Below are positions 4,796 through 5,139 of a stretch of DNA of 5,139 nt, one piece after another. Source of the DNA: Desulfobacterales bacterium. Lineage in GTDB: Bacteria > Desulfobacterota > Desulfobacteria > Desulfobacterales > JAUCGF01. Under the pieces are notes generated by a model. It searched no databases, was not told the DNA's origin, and saw only the letters and a list, made by a program, of their open reading frames with translations. The stretch spans positions 1 through 5,139 of the forward strand of contig JAOZRC010000440.1 in NCBI GenBank assembly GCA_029940345.1, written 5' to 3'. Position 1 is the stretch's first letter. Each line of letters opens with the position of its first letter. The position numbers were made by a program, and so were the translations under genes.

Positions 4796-4852
4796 GGTTT
4801 TCCCAGGATAGCGAAGTGCGAGCTTCTGCTTGTGGTGCTACCTGGAAAAACC
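4796..4852 (+). promoter_or_regulatory. Long imperfect hairpin in the cydA leader
   Basis: GGTTTT-C-CCAGG-A-TAGC (4796-4812) pairs with GCTA-CCTGG-A-AAAACC (4837-4852), giving about 15 base pairs with one bulge and one C-A mismatch. The loop contains a second stem, GAAG/CTTC (4813-4816 and 4823-4826). The right arm ends 39 bases before the cydA start and no U-run follows, so it is not an intrinsic terminator. It could be an mRNA stabiliser, a binding site for a regulator, or another decayed repeat. Confidence 0.5.
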
Positions 4853-4891
4853 CAAATTAGAAAACTACCAACTTTATAAAAGGAGGCGTTA

Positions 4892-5139
4892 ATGGATGTA
4901 GTATTACTATCACGTTTGCAGTTTGCCGCCGCCACAATGTTTCACTTTCTTTTTGTGCCATTGACACTGGGATTGTCGATTTTGTTGGCTGTTATGGAAA
5001 CCAAATACGTCCGTACGGGGGATGAACTGTATCTTAGGATGACCAAATTTTGGGGCAAGCTATTTTTAATTAACTTTGCATTGGGAGTGGTTACGGGCAT
5101 CACGTTGGAATTTCAATTCGGAACCAACTGGGCGCGTTA
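4892..5139 (+). CDS. cydA: Cytochrome bd oxidase subunit I, N-terminal part (runs off the window)
   Basis: The first 82 codons of the membrane subunit that carries hemes b558, b595 and d. The complex oxidises quinol and reduces oxygen to water, giving high-affinity oxygen removal. The N-terminus ([20 protein letters not shown]), then [19 protein letters not shown] and EFQFGTNW, are hallmark CydA stretches that align closely with the E. coli protein from memory. H18 corresponds to the conserved heme ligand His19 of E. coli CydA. The first transmembrane helix spans about 12-34 and the second starts near 53. A strong AGGAGG ribosome binding site (4881-4886) lies five bases before the ATG. The frame is open to the window end. 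cydB would be expected next. In anaerobes this oxidase is an oxygen-protection enzyme, which fits the neighbours. Confidence 0.97.
   Translation, partial: MDVVLLSRLQFAAATMFHFLFVPLTLGLSILLAVMETKYVRTGDELYLRMTKFWGKLFLINFALGVVTGITLEFQFGTNWAR

Larger units (their letters stand above)
4527..4891. other. Gap between the 73-residue gene and cydA: repeat plus structured leader
   Basis: 365 bases without a gene. A T-rich tract at 4530-4545 may help end the upstream transcript, but only a 3-bp stem precedes it. Then come the nested palindromic repeat (4596-4750), a possible weak sigma-70 promoter (TTGCCA at 4744 and TATGAA at 4769, with a poor 19-base spacer), the long hairpin at 4796-4852 and the cydA ribosome binding site. 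I find no good -24/-12 promoter here, so cydA seems to be controlled separately from the two sigma-54 arms. Confidence 0.5.

Noticed and set aside
4805..4820. AGGATAGCGAAGTGC as a sigma-54 promoter for cydA
   Set aside because: Only the GG-N10-GC skeleton matches; flanking -24 and -12 bases are poor, and it lies within the leader hairpin.

Overview
The window looks like a chromosomal segment of a strictly anaerobic, moderately AT-rich bacterium. A sulfate-reducing Desulfobacterota (Desulfobacterales-like deltaproteobacterium) is my best guess. This rests on the gene mix: an unusual CX4C rubredoxin, a rubrerythrin-type diiron protein, two small flavodoxins resembling the flavodoxin module of flavo-diiron proteins, a PAS-AAA-Fis sigma-54 activator, and cytochrome bd oxidase. 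The placement is inferred from gene content, not from a search.

Layout. The left arm reads leftwards (minus strand) in the order: ferritin-like/rubrerythrin protein (3151-2681), flavodoxin A (2471-2028), rubredoxin (1975-1769), a double-hairpin repeat (1651-1724), then a sigma-54-dependent activator (1546-179). The right arm reads rightwards: flavodoxin B (3808-4254), a 73-residue protein of unknown function (4305-4526), a nested palindromic repeat (4596-4750), a structured leader, and the first 82 codons of cydA (4892 to the window end). The 656-base gap between the two arms holds two divergent -24/-12 promoters that match at 13 of 16 positions: 3445-3430 on the minus strand and 3726-3741 on the plus strand. 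Between them lies a 124-bp palindromic element.

How the genes may work together. The simplest reading is a self-contained, sigma-54-controlled oxygen/peroxide defence module. The activator has a cysteine-rich PAS domain and would sense a redox or oxygen-related signal, then switch on both arms from the shared central region. Rubredoxin and the flavodoxins would carry electrons, the diiron protein would act as terminal peroxide reductase, and the adjacent cytochrome bd would remove oxygen at the membrane. Direct electron flow between these partners and control by the local activator are inferences. The gene families and the promoter matches are visible in the sequence.

The most interesting points are the twin promoters, the cysteine cluster in the sensor, the paralogous flavodoxins that differ at a predicted flavin-contacting position, the CX4C rubredoxin, the uncharacterised small protein, and three double-hairpin (BIME/REP-like) elements placed at transcription-unit borders.
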